Below are positions 10,801-16,844 of a DNA stretch of 39,129 bases, piece by piece. The stretch lies in contig CAAGDE010000059.1 in NCBI GenBank assembly GCA_900768535.1, forward strand, positions 1-39,129, written 5' to 3'. The stretch comes from Clostridia bacterium. GTDB taxonomy: Bacteria > Bacillota > Clostridia > Oscillospirales > CAG-272. Position 1 is the stretch's first letter. Every line of letters begins with the position of its first letter. Position numbers and translations under genes: made by a program. Below the pieces are notes generated by a model. The model searched no databases, had not been told where the DNA came from, and saw nothing but the letters and a program-made list of their open reading frames with translations.

Positions 10801-11824
10801 CGCGGGAAAATCCGCAGGAGGAGCCGAGGGACATATTGATGACGTCCACGCCGAGCAGAACCGAGTCGGACAGACCCGCGAGAATATCCTCCTGCTCAGC
10901 GCCCTGATCCTCGTTTCCGAACACCTTCATGATGACCAGCTGTGCGTCAATCGCAACGCCGGTAATCACGTCATCCTTTCCGGCAATGATGCCGGCGACG
11001 TGCGTCCCGTGGTCATTGACCGGATAAACATCGGAATCCTTGTCGGCATAGTCGAAGGTATAGGGCACCTTGGTGCTGTGGTAGGTGGACTGCCATCTTC
11101 CCTCTCCATTCAGCGAAGATGCCGCCAGAAGGGGGAACAGCTCCTCCACCGTATCCGCCGTCAGAGCAGGCGCGCAGTCCGGCAGACGCTGGAACGCGCT
11201 GTGCGTATAGTCCAGTCCCGTATCCAGCACGGACACGATGATTCCCTTTCCGGTCAGGCCTGTTCCGGAAGAGTTGTAGATACCGGTTCCGTACGCATTC
11301 AGCGCATTGTCGGTGGCAGTCTCGGCGGGATTGTACCGCTCCGAGATCATGACATTGCGAACCGCGTCCGCCTTCTCCAGCTTGGCAAGATCTTTATATT
11401 TGATCCTGCAGGAGAAGCCGGGAAACAGCGTGGTGTAACGGTATTTGACCGAGAGGATCTCCTTGTCAAACGAAGCAATGACCCCGTCGACCGTATTCCC
11501 GATCTCCGAGGCGCACCGCTTTCCCGCTTCGGTCAGGACATATGCAGAGGCGTCCTTGCCGGCGGCTTCCGCCGCAGCGAGCAGGGATTCGCCCTTCAGA
11601 CGCACAATCACGGTGATCTCATCATCCGGTTTATACTGCTTTCCGACCGAAGCGTTCAGCGCCGTCTTTCCGGAGGTATCCGCCCGCAGATTTCCGCCGA
11701 GGTGCCCGGTATTGGCGCCCGGCATCCCGCCGGTTTCCGCTGCGCTGAGCGGGAATACCAGTCCGCCGGCGACAAGAACAACGGAAAGCAACAGACAAAG
11801 CAGTCGCTTGATGCTTTTTTTCAT
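4832..11824 (-). CDS. Giant cell-surface subtilase (S8) with PA domain, Ig-like domains and LRR stalk
   Basis: The 2330-aa protein has a Sec signal peptide (about 1-29), an I9-like propeptide (about 65-165) and an S8 catalytic domain with Asp201 (VLDTG), His272 (DHGTHVAG), the oxyanion Asn368 and Ser591 (SGTSMACP). A PA domain (about 440-545) is inserted between Asn and Ser, as in lactocepin/C5a peptidases. A C5a-peptidase-type Fn3 domain follows (about 670-800, with PYLGFYGDW), then two Big_2-like domains (about 1150-1305). About 35 LRR_5 repeats run from roughly 1305 to 2150. After an acidic Pro/Thr/Gly-rich linker comes a C-terminal signal of GCNS, a hydrophobic helix and KKKK. There is no LPXTG motif. 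The catalytic set is complete, so active secreted protease is expected. Fusion of a subtilase to so long an LRR array is unusual; the array may position the protease on a target. The gene follows the Opp genes and is probably co-transcribed with them. Confidence 0.92.
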   Translation of the reverse strand: MKKSIKRLLCLLLSVVLVAGGLVFPLSAAETGGMPGANTGHLGGNLRADTSGKTALNASVGKQYKPDDEITVIVRLKGESLLAAAEAAGKDASAYVLTEAGKRCASEIGNTVDGVIASFDKEILSVKYRYTTLFPGFSCRIKYKDLAKLEKADAVRNVMISERYNPAETATDNALNAYGTGIYNSSGTGLTGKGIIVSVLDTGLDYTHSAFQRLPDCAPALTADTVEELFPLLAASSLNGEGRWQSTYHSTKVPYTFDYADKDSDVYPVNDHGTHVAGIIAGKDDVITGVAIDAQLVIMKVFGNEDQGAEQEDILAGLSDSVLLGVDVINMSLGSSCGFSRAADDEGINEIYDSVREAGINLIVAASNSASSAKGSENGDTNLVSNPDSATIGSPATYPSSVSVASVTGAKTNYLHANGEQPIYLTKAKRNNGDEIEFYELMLNGQKTAELDYVLVPGIGNDGNYETVDVKGKIAVVKRGVTTFEEKVDTARNHGAIGVIIYNNVSGNISMTIGVSTMPACSVSMDSGKYFEAHPTGKLVLDAENLAGPFMSDFSSWGPNSDLELSPDVTSYGGDINSAVRGGYDILSGTSMACPNLAGSAALVRESVKAKYPDLTAKETMIMVNRLLMSTASILRNEAGNPYSPRKQGAGLADAERAIRTPAYLLVEGSDKTKISLGDDPKKTGEYTLTFHLVNTSGFVLSYALNVVTMTEGVSSDGKTVAEQAYLLSPAVSYAVENGTLRGNMVTVGGYGDATVTVTVKLSAADREYLDAKFRNGMYVEGFVTLTAQDCDTDLTVPYLGFYGDWTKAPMLDVTEFEVGEEQKDTSVLEDEKLKPDVFASIPMVGYYNGTGRTEDDFGYYYMGKVGFILADGYEQPATLEKYCSLTSSKDGNFKLYYIAAGLLRNAKTVKMKITDSVTGEVVFEKETQNCRKSYYNGQQTGGYVMVDFDASEAGLANNTKYDFTMTCALDWEGEQHNDKDTFSFSFYMDDEAPVIREDLNTLRVKTDKSGNVTDYLLDMHIYDNRFVQGYFLYTYDYLDENGNPVNAEPVIKGMIPVDDFEGGKVNKITQDLTDIWYRLKDGAEAGSKNIGIQVYDYAKHSTSLYYTLKKTDAETVAFKSGRNSTADGKVITFTMAPYTQKNLLENLETTPKDVYTASMTWTSSDESVAIVKDGIVTTLKAGNATITATSRTGASASVEISCKGAASGTGIPLSGLQLNENSVTLERGETLELYVEMFPYNMTETPEIEWKTASSYVTLTVDPNNPLHCTVYAKESGSANVTAAAKGKLFSATCRVRVKEEFTIESIYLKSYTGRGDENGVVEIPAEKGITTIYRLAFVNNKYITKVIIPEGVEEIQYAAFYGCENLKEIVLPSTIKQIDEWGFGQNKALETINLEKVQTIQRLAFYGCTSLKTVNLENCHTICEYAFGFCESIESLDLSRVGQLGEYSFVGCSGIRDLTVGERIYIPEYCFANCSSIRELELSAQFVGRLAFLGCSRITTVRFTSDVTEIGYGAFNGCSSLVNLIFDGSLRYLGDYAFANCASLPSVFVPAGCEYLGTFAFASCSALEAVTFSADAVIREIGEGVFYGDYNVTAFTVEPGSKYLTVSGGVLYTRDMTKLILMPAGKVAGGFTVPGSVREIGDYAFSYKGGVNNIYLPNVRKIGKNAFMNCTVRSVSSIGNLTEIGDGTFYNCPYLVAFELPEGLKTIGANAFYGCVSVTWGDFTLPASVTSVGEYAFCGNYGIKSVTVPAQLTSLADGMFAQCKNLTKVTLHDGVTAIGGYAFRKCGALEEITLPASVGTLGEACFAETGLKEITLPAALTEIPAYCFFGDSALTGITIPASVTAAGDFAFCQTAALKNLNLANIRQLGSYALVGSAVETLRADRLETVGSYALFGTAIASLELPELTGIGDYGFANMKNLTDFFAEKVRTVGIAAFYRTAGLKELNLPACTDIGDYAFMLASSLEKISLGSLVHLGTYAFYATRLTKLSLPATMESIAPGAFITKAFHSTDAGILRIAEITVDEACKTYFTDDRGAVYRKLENGMYELVAYPSGSPETSYEVLEGTVRIAQEAFSTAVYLKEITVARTVSNIGAAAFYGCSALEKINFLPVEAPVLESRYYTNSPDGWTYNNLVDFIPAQGGTRINLTVTVPKNAVRYDSYTWERYIGEAVKTDRISMTNSTELLIRMIDELPDTITLADVEQVEYLNRLYHAMDAEQISFVTNSKKLEAAVLVAEQLRRDNPPSDPGTTDTEPSDPGDSDEPGDTTGTKDPSDTAGGDNTGDTGSSGQNGSRGCNSLLGMDQLIVTVAVAALILVFKKKKGGNADA

Positions 11825-11841
11825 ATCTTTCTCCCATTTCC

Positions 11842-11855
11842 GCCACTTGGCGGTA
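11842..11855 (-). other. Small hairpin in the leader of the subtilase gene
   Basis: A CCGCC / GGCGG inverted repeat with a four-base loop lies in the 54-base gap between the small membrane-protein gene and the subtilase start. It is too short and has no U-tract, so it is not a convincing terminator; it might slow ribosome entry or act as an RNA processing site. A GGGAG ribosome site lies between it and the ATG. Confidence 0.3.
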
Positions 11856-11878
11856 CGATTTGGTGTTCCGAGGAGGCT

Positions 11879-12139
11879 TTACTTCAGCCACAGTGCTCCT
11901 GCGACAAAAGCCAGTACAAGCCCCCCGATAGCGATCAGTGCATACGGCAGCATCGTTCGGTACGCTGCCCGAATCATTGCAAGAGTCTCTTTTCGGGTCG
12001 GCTTGTCAGGGTCATTCTTTTTTTTCTTCTCCGGAAGATTCGGCTGATACCACGAAAAGCCTTCCACATTCATGTTGACAACGGTTCTGCCGTCGTCCTC
12101 CGGAGGGAGGATCTTTTTTTCTTTTTTACTTCTCTTCAT
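11879..12139 (-). CDS. Small C-terminally anchored membrane protein in the opp operon (86 aa)
   Basis: I do not recognise the family. The ATG at 12139 is favoured because it overlaps the end of the OppF gene by 14 bases; the upstream in-frame start would overlap it much further. The first 60 residues are charged, with Lys-rich stretches (KRSKKEKK, EKKKKNDPDKP) and the segment 'MNVEGFSWYQPN'. One hydrophobic helix follows (about 66-84: LPYALIAIGGLVLAFVAGALW) and the protein ends in K. The topology is therefore a cytoplasmic N-terminus with a tail anchor. Its place between the ABC ATPase and the protease suggests an accessory role in transport, or in membrane handling of the protease, but this is inference. 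The ribosome site is weak (GTGAGA), which fits coupling to oppF translation. Confidence 0.75.
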   Translation of the reverse strand: MKRSKKEKKILPPEDDGRTVVNMNVEGFSWYQPNLPEKKKKNDPDKPTRKETLAMIRAAYRTMLPYALIAIGGLVLAFVAGALWLK

Positions 12140-13202
12140 TTTTCTCACTGCCTGTCTCCTCCGGCTCCGAGCCGCAGAGGAAGCACGCAACCTTGTGCCC
12201 GTCCCCCATATCCTTCAGTGCCGGGCGCTTTTCGCGGCAGACATCCATGCACTTCGGGCAACGGGTGTGGAACTTACAGCCGGGCGGACAGTTGACCGGA
12301 GACGGTACATCTCCCGTCAGTACAATCCGGTTGATCTGCGCGTGCGGATCCGGCACGGGCGCCGCCGACAGAAGCGACTGCGTGTAGGGGTGCAGCGGAT
12401 TGTCAAAGATCTGATGCTTGTCTCCGATCTCCGCCATACTGCCGAGATACATCACGCCGACGTGGGTGGAAATATGCTTTACCACCGACAGGTCATGCGA
12501 AATGAAGAGATAGGTCAGACCCATATCCAGCTGCAGCTTCTTGAGCAGATTGACAATCTGCGCCTGGATGGAAACGTCCAGCGCGGACACCGGCTCATCG
12601 CAGACAACGAACTCCGGCTTGACCGCAAGGGCACGGGCAATGCATATCCGCTGTCTCTGCCCTCCGGAAAACTCGTGCGGATAACGCTCGTAGTAGTAAT
12701 CGTGCAGTCCGCATTTTTTCATGATGCCGAGCACGTAATCCCGCAGCTCCTTATCCGGCACGATTTTATGTACCTTGACCGCCTCGGCAATGATGTCCCC
12801 GATGGTCATCCGGGGCGGCAGGGAGGAATACGGGTCCTGGAACACGATCTGCATCCTGGTACGCAGTCCCTCGCGGCGCAGTCTGGCCGAATTGTAATCG
12901 GTGATGTCAACCCCGTCGTAAATGATCTGTCCGCCGGTGATCTCGTGCAGATGGAGCACGGTGCGTCCCAGGGTCGTCTTGCCGCATCCGGACTCTCCGA
13001 CGATACCGAGGGTGGAGCCGCGCGGCACCGTAAAGGAAACGTCGTCCACTGCCTTCAGAAAGCTCTTCGGCTGTCCGAAGAAGTTCTTGGATGCCGGGAA
13101 ATATTTCTTCAGATGCCGGACCTCCAAAAGGATGTCCTCTTTTTTCGGCTCCACTGCCGGAGTCCCGTTCTGACCGACCGGAATATTATTTTGCTTTTCC
13201 AT
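12126..13202 (-). CDS. oppF: Oligopeptide ABC transporter ATP-binding protein OppF-like
   Basis: This 358-aa cytoplasmic ATPase is one of the two nucleotide-binding subunits of an Opp/Dpp-type peptide importer. It has Walker A GESGCGKT (69-76), Q-loop Gln122, signature FSGGQRQR (178-185), Walker B FVVCDEP (198-204) and H-loop His236. The oligo_HPY C-terminal region is present (NPLHPYTQSLLSA), with the family's Cys cluster (C...RCPKCMDVC). The pairing VFQDPYSSLPPR is typical of OppF/DppF rather than OppD. The ATG at 13202 has AAGGAA before it and overlaps the end of oppD by 17 bases, so translation is probably coupled. The substrate, peptides, is inferred from the family and from the linked protease. 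Confidence 0.93.
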   Translation of the reverse strand: MEKQNNIPVGQNGTPAVEPKKEDILLEVRHLKKYFPASKNFFGQPKSFLKAVDDVSFTVPRGSTLGIVGESGCGKTTLGRTVLHLHEITGGQIIYDGVDITDYNSARLRREGLRTRMQIVFQDPYSSLPPRMTIGDIIAEAVKVHKIVPDKELRDYVLGIMKKCGLHDYYYERYPHEFSGGQRQRICIARALAVKPEFVVCDEPVSALDVSIQAQIVNLLKKLQLDMGLTYLFISHDLSVVKHISTHVGVMYLGSMAEIGDKHQIFDNPLHPYTQSLLSAAPVPDPHAQINRIVLTGDVPSPVNCPPGCKFHTRCPKCMDVCREKRPALKDMGDGHKVACFLCGSEPEETGSEKNEEK

Positions 13203-14517
13203 GGTTCCTTGAACGCGCCTCCTCGATCTCAGCCGCCCGATAGCAGGCGACGTAATGCGTATCCGAAAGCTTCACCAGCTCCGGGTACGGTCTGTTGCAG
13301 GACTTGCTGCAGTACTGGCAACGGTCTTTGAAATAGCAGGTATTGGGCAGATCGATCGGGTTCGGCACTCTGCCCGGAATGCTGTACAGCCATTCGGTAT
13401 CCCGATTGACCACCGGCTTGGACTTCTGCAGTCCGATGGTGTACGGATGGCAGGGGTGATCGAAAATGTCAAACACGGTCCCCTGCTCGATGATCCGACC
13501 GGCGTACATGATGACCACGTAGTCCGCCATTCCGGCAATGACGCCGAGGTCATGGGTAATCAGCATAATGGAGCCGTTGATCCGGTTCTTCAGCTTTTTC
13601 AGCAGATCCAGAATCTGTGCCTGAATGGTCACATCCAGTGCCGTGGTCGGCTCGTCCGCGATAATCAGCTTGGGGTTGCAGGCAACCGCCATGGCAATCA
13701 TGATCCGCTGGCGCATTCCGCCGGACAGCTCATGCGGGTACTTTTTGTACACCGCCTCCGGCATGGCGATTCCGACCTCGTTCAGCATCTGAATGCTGCG
13801 GCGTCTGGCATCCTCCCGCGTAGCCCCTGGATTGTTGATGAGAATGACCTCGTCCAGCTGATACCCCACGGTAAAGACGGGGTTGAGGCTGGTCATCGGC
13901 TCCTGAAAGATCATGGAAATTTCGCGTCCGCGGATCTTTCTCATATCGGCAATCGGCATCTTGGCGATGTCGAACACCTTTTCCTCGGTTTTGAACACCG
14001 GCAGACCGTCCTCCCCGACCTTCTGCACGGGGACCTCCTTCGTCTTGCCGTTTTTGGAGGTGATCTGCTTTGTTACGACCGTTTCTTTTCCGTCCGCCCC
14101 GGTTTCGGTCTCATAGACGGGAACCGCCTTACCGGACGCATCGTAAACGATGTCGGAGGTGGAAAACCGGATGGAGCCGGAGACAATCTGTCCCTGCGGC
14201 GCCTGCACCAGCTGCATCACGGAAAGAGAGGTGACGCTCTTCCCGCAGCCGGATTCCCCGACCACGCCGACGATCTTTCCGCGCGGAATGCTGAAGGTAA
14301 CGCCGTTGACCGACTTGACCGTTCCCGCATCGGTAAAGAAGAAGGTGTGCAGATCCTCGATTTCAAGAATGTTGTTCGGGTCCTTCATCTGCGTCGTATA
14401 GGTCTCGGGAGAAACCTTCTGGCGCTTTTTCTTCTCGTACAGCTTGGTCTGCCGACGGTTTTCCTTTGCGATCTTCCGCAGCTCCCGGGAGGACAGGTAG
14501 TGTTTGTTTTCAGCCAT
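13186..14517 (-). CDS. oppD: Oligopeptide ABC transporter ATP-binding protein OppD-like, with N-terminal extension and insertion
   Basis: This ATPase subunit has Walker A GESGCGKS (88-95), Q-loop Gln205 (SMIFQEPMTSLNP), signature ELSGGMRQR (262-270), Walker B LIIADEP (283-289) and H-loop His321, followed by the oligo_HPY region and a Cys cluster (CYFKDRCQYCSKSC). At 443 aa it is about 100 residues longer than usual OppD. The excess is a basic N-terminal tail (about 1-48, rich in Lys/Arg/Gln) and an insertion at about residues 120-182, between the GSIRF strand and the MRKIRGREI segment. The insertion is rich in K, T, E and G and contains 'KTKEVPVQKVGEDG'. The core motifs are intact, so activity is expected; the role of the insertion is unknown. 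The ATG at 14517 has GGAGGAG eight bases upstream; oppC ends 13 bases before it. Confidence 0.92.
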   Translation of the reverse strand: MAENKHYLSSRELRKIAKENRRQTKLYEKKKRQKVSPETYTTQMKDPNNILEIEDLHTFFFTDAGTVKSVNGVTFSIPRGKIVGVVGESGCGKSVTSLSVMQLVQAPQGQIVSGSIRFSTSDIVYDASGKAVPVYETETGADGKETVVTKQITSKNGKTKEVPVQKVGEDGLPVFKTEEKVFDIAKMPIADMRKIRGREISMIFQEPMTSLNPVFTVGYQLDEVILINNPGATREDARRRSIQMLNEVGIAMPEAVYKKYPHELSGGMRQRIMIAMAVACNPKLIIADEPTTALDVTIQAQILDLLKKLKNRINGSIMLITHDLGVIAGMADYVVIMYAGRIIEQGTVFDIFDHPCHPYTIGLQKSKPVVNRDTEWLYSIPGRVPNPIDLPNTCYFKDRCQYCSKSCNRPYPELVKLSDTHYVACYRAAEIEEARSRNHGKAK

Positions 14518-14530
14518 TTTCCGCTCCTCC

Positions 14531-15649
14531 TTACCGTTTCATCTTCGGGTCAAGCGCATCGCGCAGACCGTCGCCGATGAAGTTGAATGCCAGAATCGCA
14601 AGCACAATGCAAACGCCGCTGGGGACCCAGATGTTGGGGTAAAAGCTCAGAATATCCGTGTTTTTGGCAAGGTAGATCATATTTCCCCACGATGCCTTCG
14701 GGTACGGGACACCCAGATCCAGGTATCCCAGAGTCGCCTCGTAAAGAATCATGCTTCCCAGCGACAGCGTCATGGAAACGATCAGCTGCGGCATGACATT
14801 GGGCACCAGGTGCCTGAAAATCTTGTGTCCGGTGGGAAGTCCGAGCGACTCCGCCGCGGTCATGTATTCCTGCTCGCGCAGATACAGAATCTGTCCGCGC
14901 ACCAGTCTTGCAACGCCCGTCCAGCTGATGAGGGTCAGCGCCGCCATCAGGATGTAAATCCGGGACTCCTTGGGAATCACCTTGCTGTAGGCGTCCAGGA
15001 TGGCACCGATGATCAGCAGAATCGGCAGGGTCGGAATGCAGTTGATGATATCCACAATCCGCATGATCAGCATATCCACCCATTTGCCGAAGAAACCGGC
15101 AACGCCGCCGAGCAGAACGCCCAGCAGGGTGTTGACGACAACCACCAGAAGCGAGAGCGAAAGCGAAACCCTTCCGCCGCACATCAGCCGGGTCAGGACA
15201 TCCATGCCCTTGTTGTCCGTGCCGAGAATATGGTACCGGACCCTTCCGTTTTCATCGGTGGAGGAGGAAAAGCAGGGCGCGTAAATATTCTGCTGCTGCT
15301 GATACTGATCGACGTAGTAGACCGTATACGTTTCGCCGTCGGCACCGGTAAAGGTTCTTTCCATCGGCGTAATGATAAAGTTTCCGGTGGCATTATCCAC
15401 CTCGTCCTCTCCCCATCCGACAAAAATCGGACCGAGGAAGCAGAACAGCAGCAGCGCAATCATGGTGCAAAGTCCGACCATGCTCAGCTTGGACCGGAAA
15501 AACCGCCGCAGAACCAGCCGCATCGGAGAAACGATCCGGACGCTGTCTGAAAAGCTTTCCCGTTCGCTTTCGCTCTCCTCTACCGGAGGAAGGATTTCTT
15601 CATCAATGTCTTCAATCCGGTTCATTTCATCCGAAAAATTATCGTTCAT
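14531..15649 (-). CDS. oppC: Oligopeptide ABC transporter permease OppC-like
   Basis: This 372-aa inner-membrane permease has an acidic cytoplasmic tail (1-40, containing EDIDEEILPPVEESESERE), a first transmembrane helix (about 55-75) and a long extracellular loop (about 78-165), then five more helices. The ABC-permease EAA loop is visible as 'EYMTAAESLGLPTGHKIFRHLVPN'. The C-terminus FNFIGDGLRDALDPKMKR is a family hallmark (FNxxGDxLRDxLDP). The family is BPD_transp_1 with the OppC_N segment. The extracellular loop, with 'YYVDQYQQQQN', is longer than in typical OppC. It forms the channel with OppB. The ATG at 15649 has an AAGGA site some 11 bases upstream. Confidence 0.92.
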   Translation of the reverse strand: MNDNFSDEMNRIEDIDEEILPPVEESESERESFSDSVRIVSPMRLVLRRFFRSKLSMVGLCTMIALLLFCFLGPIFVGWGEDEVDNATGNFIITPMERTFTGADGETYTVYYVDQYQQQQNIYAPCFSSSTDENGRVRYHILGTDNKGMDVLTRLMCGGRVSLSLSLLVVVVNTLLGVLLGGVAGFFGKWVDMLIMRIVDIINCIPTLPILLIIGAILDAYSKVIPKESRIYILMAALTLISWTGVARLVRGQILYLREQEYMTAAESLGLPTGHKIFRHLVPNVMPQLIVSMTLSLGSMILYEATLGYLDLGVPYPKASWGNMIYLAKNTDILSFYPNIWVPSGVCIVLAILAFNFIGDGLRDALDPKMKR

Positions 15650-15670
15650 GAAATCAGATCCTTCCTTTCG

Positions 15671-16663
15671 TCACTTGTTCAGCTTGACACGCGGGTCAAC
15701 CAGCATATACGCAATATCGGTAAAGAACGTTCCGATCACCGTCAGGATGGCAAGGAACATATTGTAGCCCATGATGAACGGAATATCGCCCGCCATCAGT
15801 GCCTGATATGCCTTCTGTCCGATTCCCTGCAGGGAGAAAATTTCCTCGGTAATCATGGCGCCGGAGAACAGGCTCGGCAGGATTCCCGCCATGGTGGTCA
15901 CAAGCGGAATCATGGTATTGCGGAACACGTGCTTGTAGATGACCGTGTGCTCCGAAAGCCCCTTGGCGCGTGCCGTGCGGATGTAATCCGAGTTCAGCAC
16001 CTCCAGGGTATTGGTTCTGGTATACCGCATCATGCCGCCCACCGAAAGCACGACAAGCGTAACCATCGGAAGCACGCAGTGGCGCGCCATATCCAGCACC
16101 GCGCGGAAGCCGACATAGTCCTTGGTCGCATCGGTCAGTCCCTGCATCGGCAGCCATCCGAGATCCACGGAAAACACCTTGATGAGAAGCGAGCCGAGGA
16201 AGAAGGAGGGCAGTGAGATACCGACCATTGCAAACACCGTGACCACATAGTCCGAAACACCGTACTGGTGCGTCGCGGAAATGACACCGAGCGGAATGGC
16301 AATGAGGAACTCCAGGATCAACGCGACCAGGGAAATGACGAAGGAAATCCACATATAGGTGGAAATGACATCCGCCACCGGCTCGTTGAATTTGAAGGAA
16401 ATTCCGAGATCGCCGCGCAGTGCTTTGGAAAGCCACTTGAAGTAGCCCTTGATGATTCCCGCGAAGGAATTATCATCAAGACCGTACAGTGCTTTCATGT
16501 TATCGATGTATTCCTGTGTGACCGTCCCCTGCTCCAGCTGGGACTGAAACTTCTGATCCACATAATCGTTGGGCAGCATTCGCACAAGCCCGTAGATAAT
16601 CAGTGACACGAAGAACAGGATCAGCACTGCAAGCAACAGTCGTTTGATGATATATTGCGCCAT
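15671..16663 (-). CDS. oppB: Oligopeptide ABC transporter permease OppB-like
   Basis: This 330-aa integral membrane protein starts with MAQYIIKRLLLAVLILF, the usual OppB/DppB beginning (YIxKRLL). The ATG at 16663 is preceded by GGGAGAG; an upstream GTG at 16678 overlaps that site and is unlikely. Six transmembrane helices are apparent, and the EAA loop reads 'DYIRTARAKGLSEHTVIYKHVFRNT'. The C-terminus 'LTVIGTFFTDIAYMLVDPRVKLNK' matches the family's D.LY...DPR end. It pairs with OppC to form the peptide channel. It stands 21 bases before oppC but 181 bases after oppA, with a terminator-like hairpin in that gap, so the membrane and ATPase subunits probably come from read-through. Confidence 0.93.
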   Translation of the reverse strand: MAQYIIKRLLLAVLILFFVSLIIYGLVRMLPNDYVDQKFQSQLEQGTVTQEYIDNMKALYGLDDNSFAGIIKGYFKWLSKALRGDLGISFKFNEPVADVISTYMWISFVISLVALILEFLIAIPLGVISATHQYGVSDYVVTVFAMVGISLPSFFLGSLLIKVFSVDLGWLPMQGLTDATKDYVGFRAVLDMARHCVLPMVTLVVLSVGGMMRYTRTNTLEVLNSDYIRTARAKGLSEHTVIYKHVFRNTMIPLVTTMAGILPSLFSGAMITEEIFSLQGIGQKAYQALMAGDIPFIMGYNMFLAILTVIGTFFTDIAYMLVDPRVKLNK

Positions 16664-16785
16664 TTTACTCTCCCACACCGCACCTGTCGGCGGCTTTTTT
16701 TGTTTTCGGTAACGAATCGCTCCGAAGGGGAATTTTCTCCCAAAGCAAGCCTGCGCAGATGCAGGTCACTCCGGCTTCACGCCAA

Positions 16786-16830
16786 GGAAAAAGCAAAGGG
16801 AGACCGCCGCTCCGGACGGCGCTCTCCTTT
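16786..16830 (-). terminator. Terminator or attenuator between oppA and oppB
   Basis: Fifteen bases after the oppA stop, the minus strand has a GC-rich imperfect stem (GGAGAGCGCCG paired with CGGCGGTCTCC), followed by GCTTTTTCC. This is a typical arrangement for partial termination after a binding-protein gene, giving more OppA than permease. The U-tract is short, so read-through is likely. Confidence 0.6.
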
Positions 16831-16844
16831 CGCCTGAGTATCAG

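Noticed and set aside
4697..12295. Very long open frames on the plus strand opposite the LRR proteins and protease (up to about 1250 codons)
   Set aside because: They mirror the minus-strand genes, lack ribosome sites and domains, and come from GC-rich codon bias. The minus-strand frames have complete domains and motifs.
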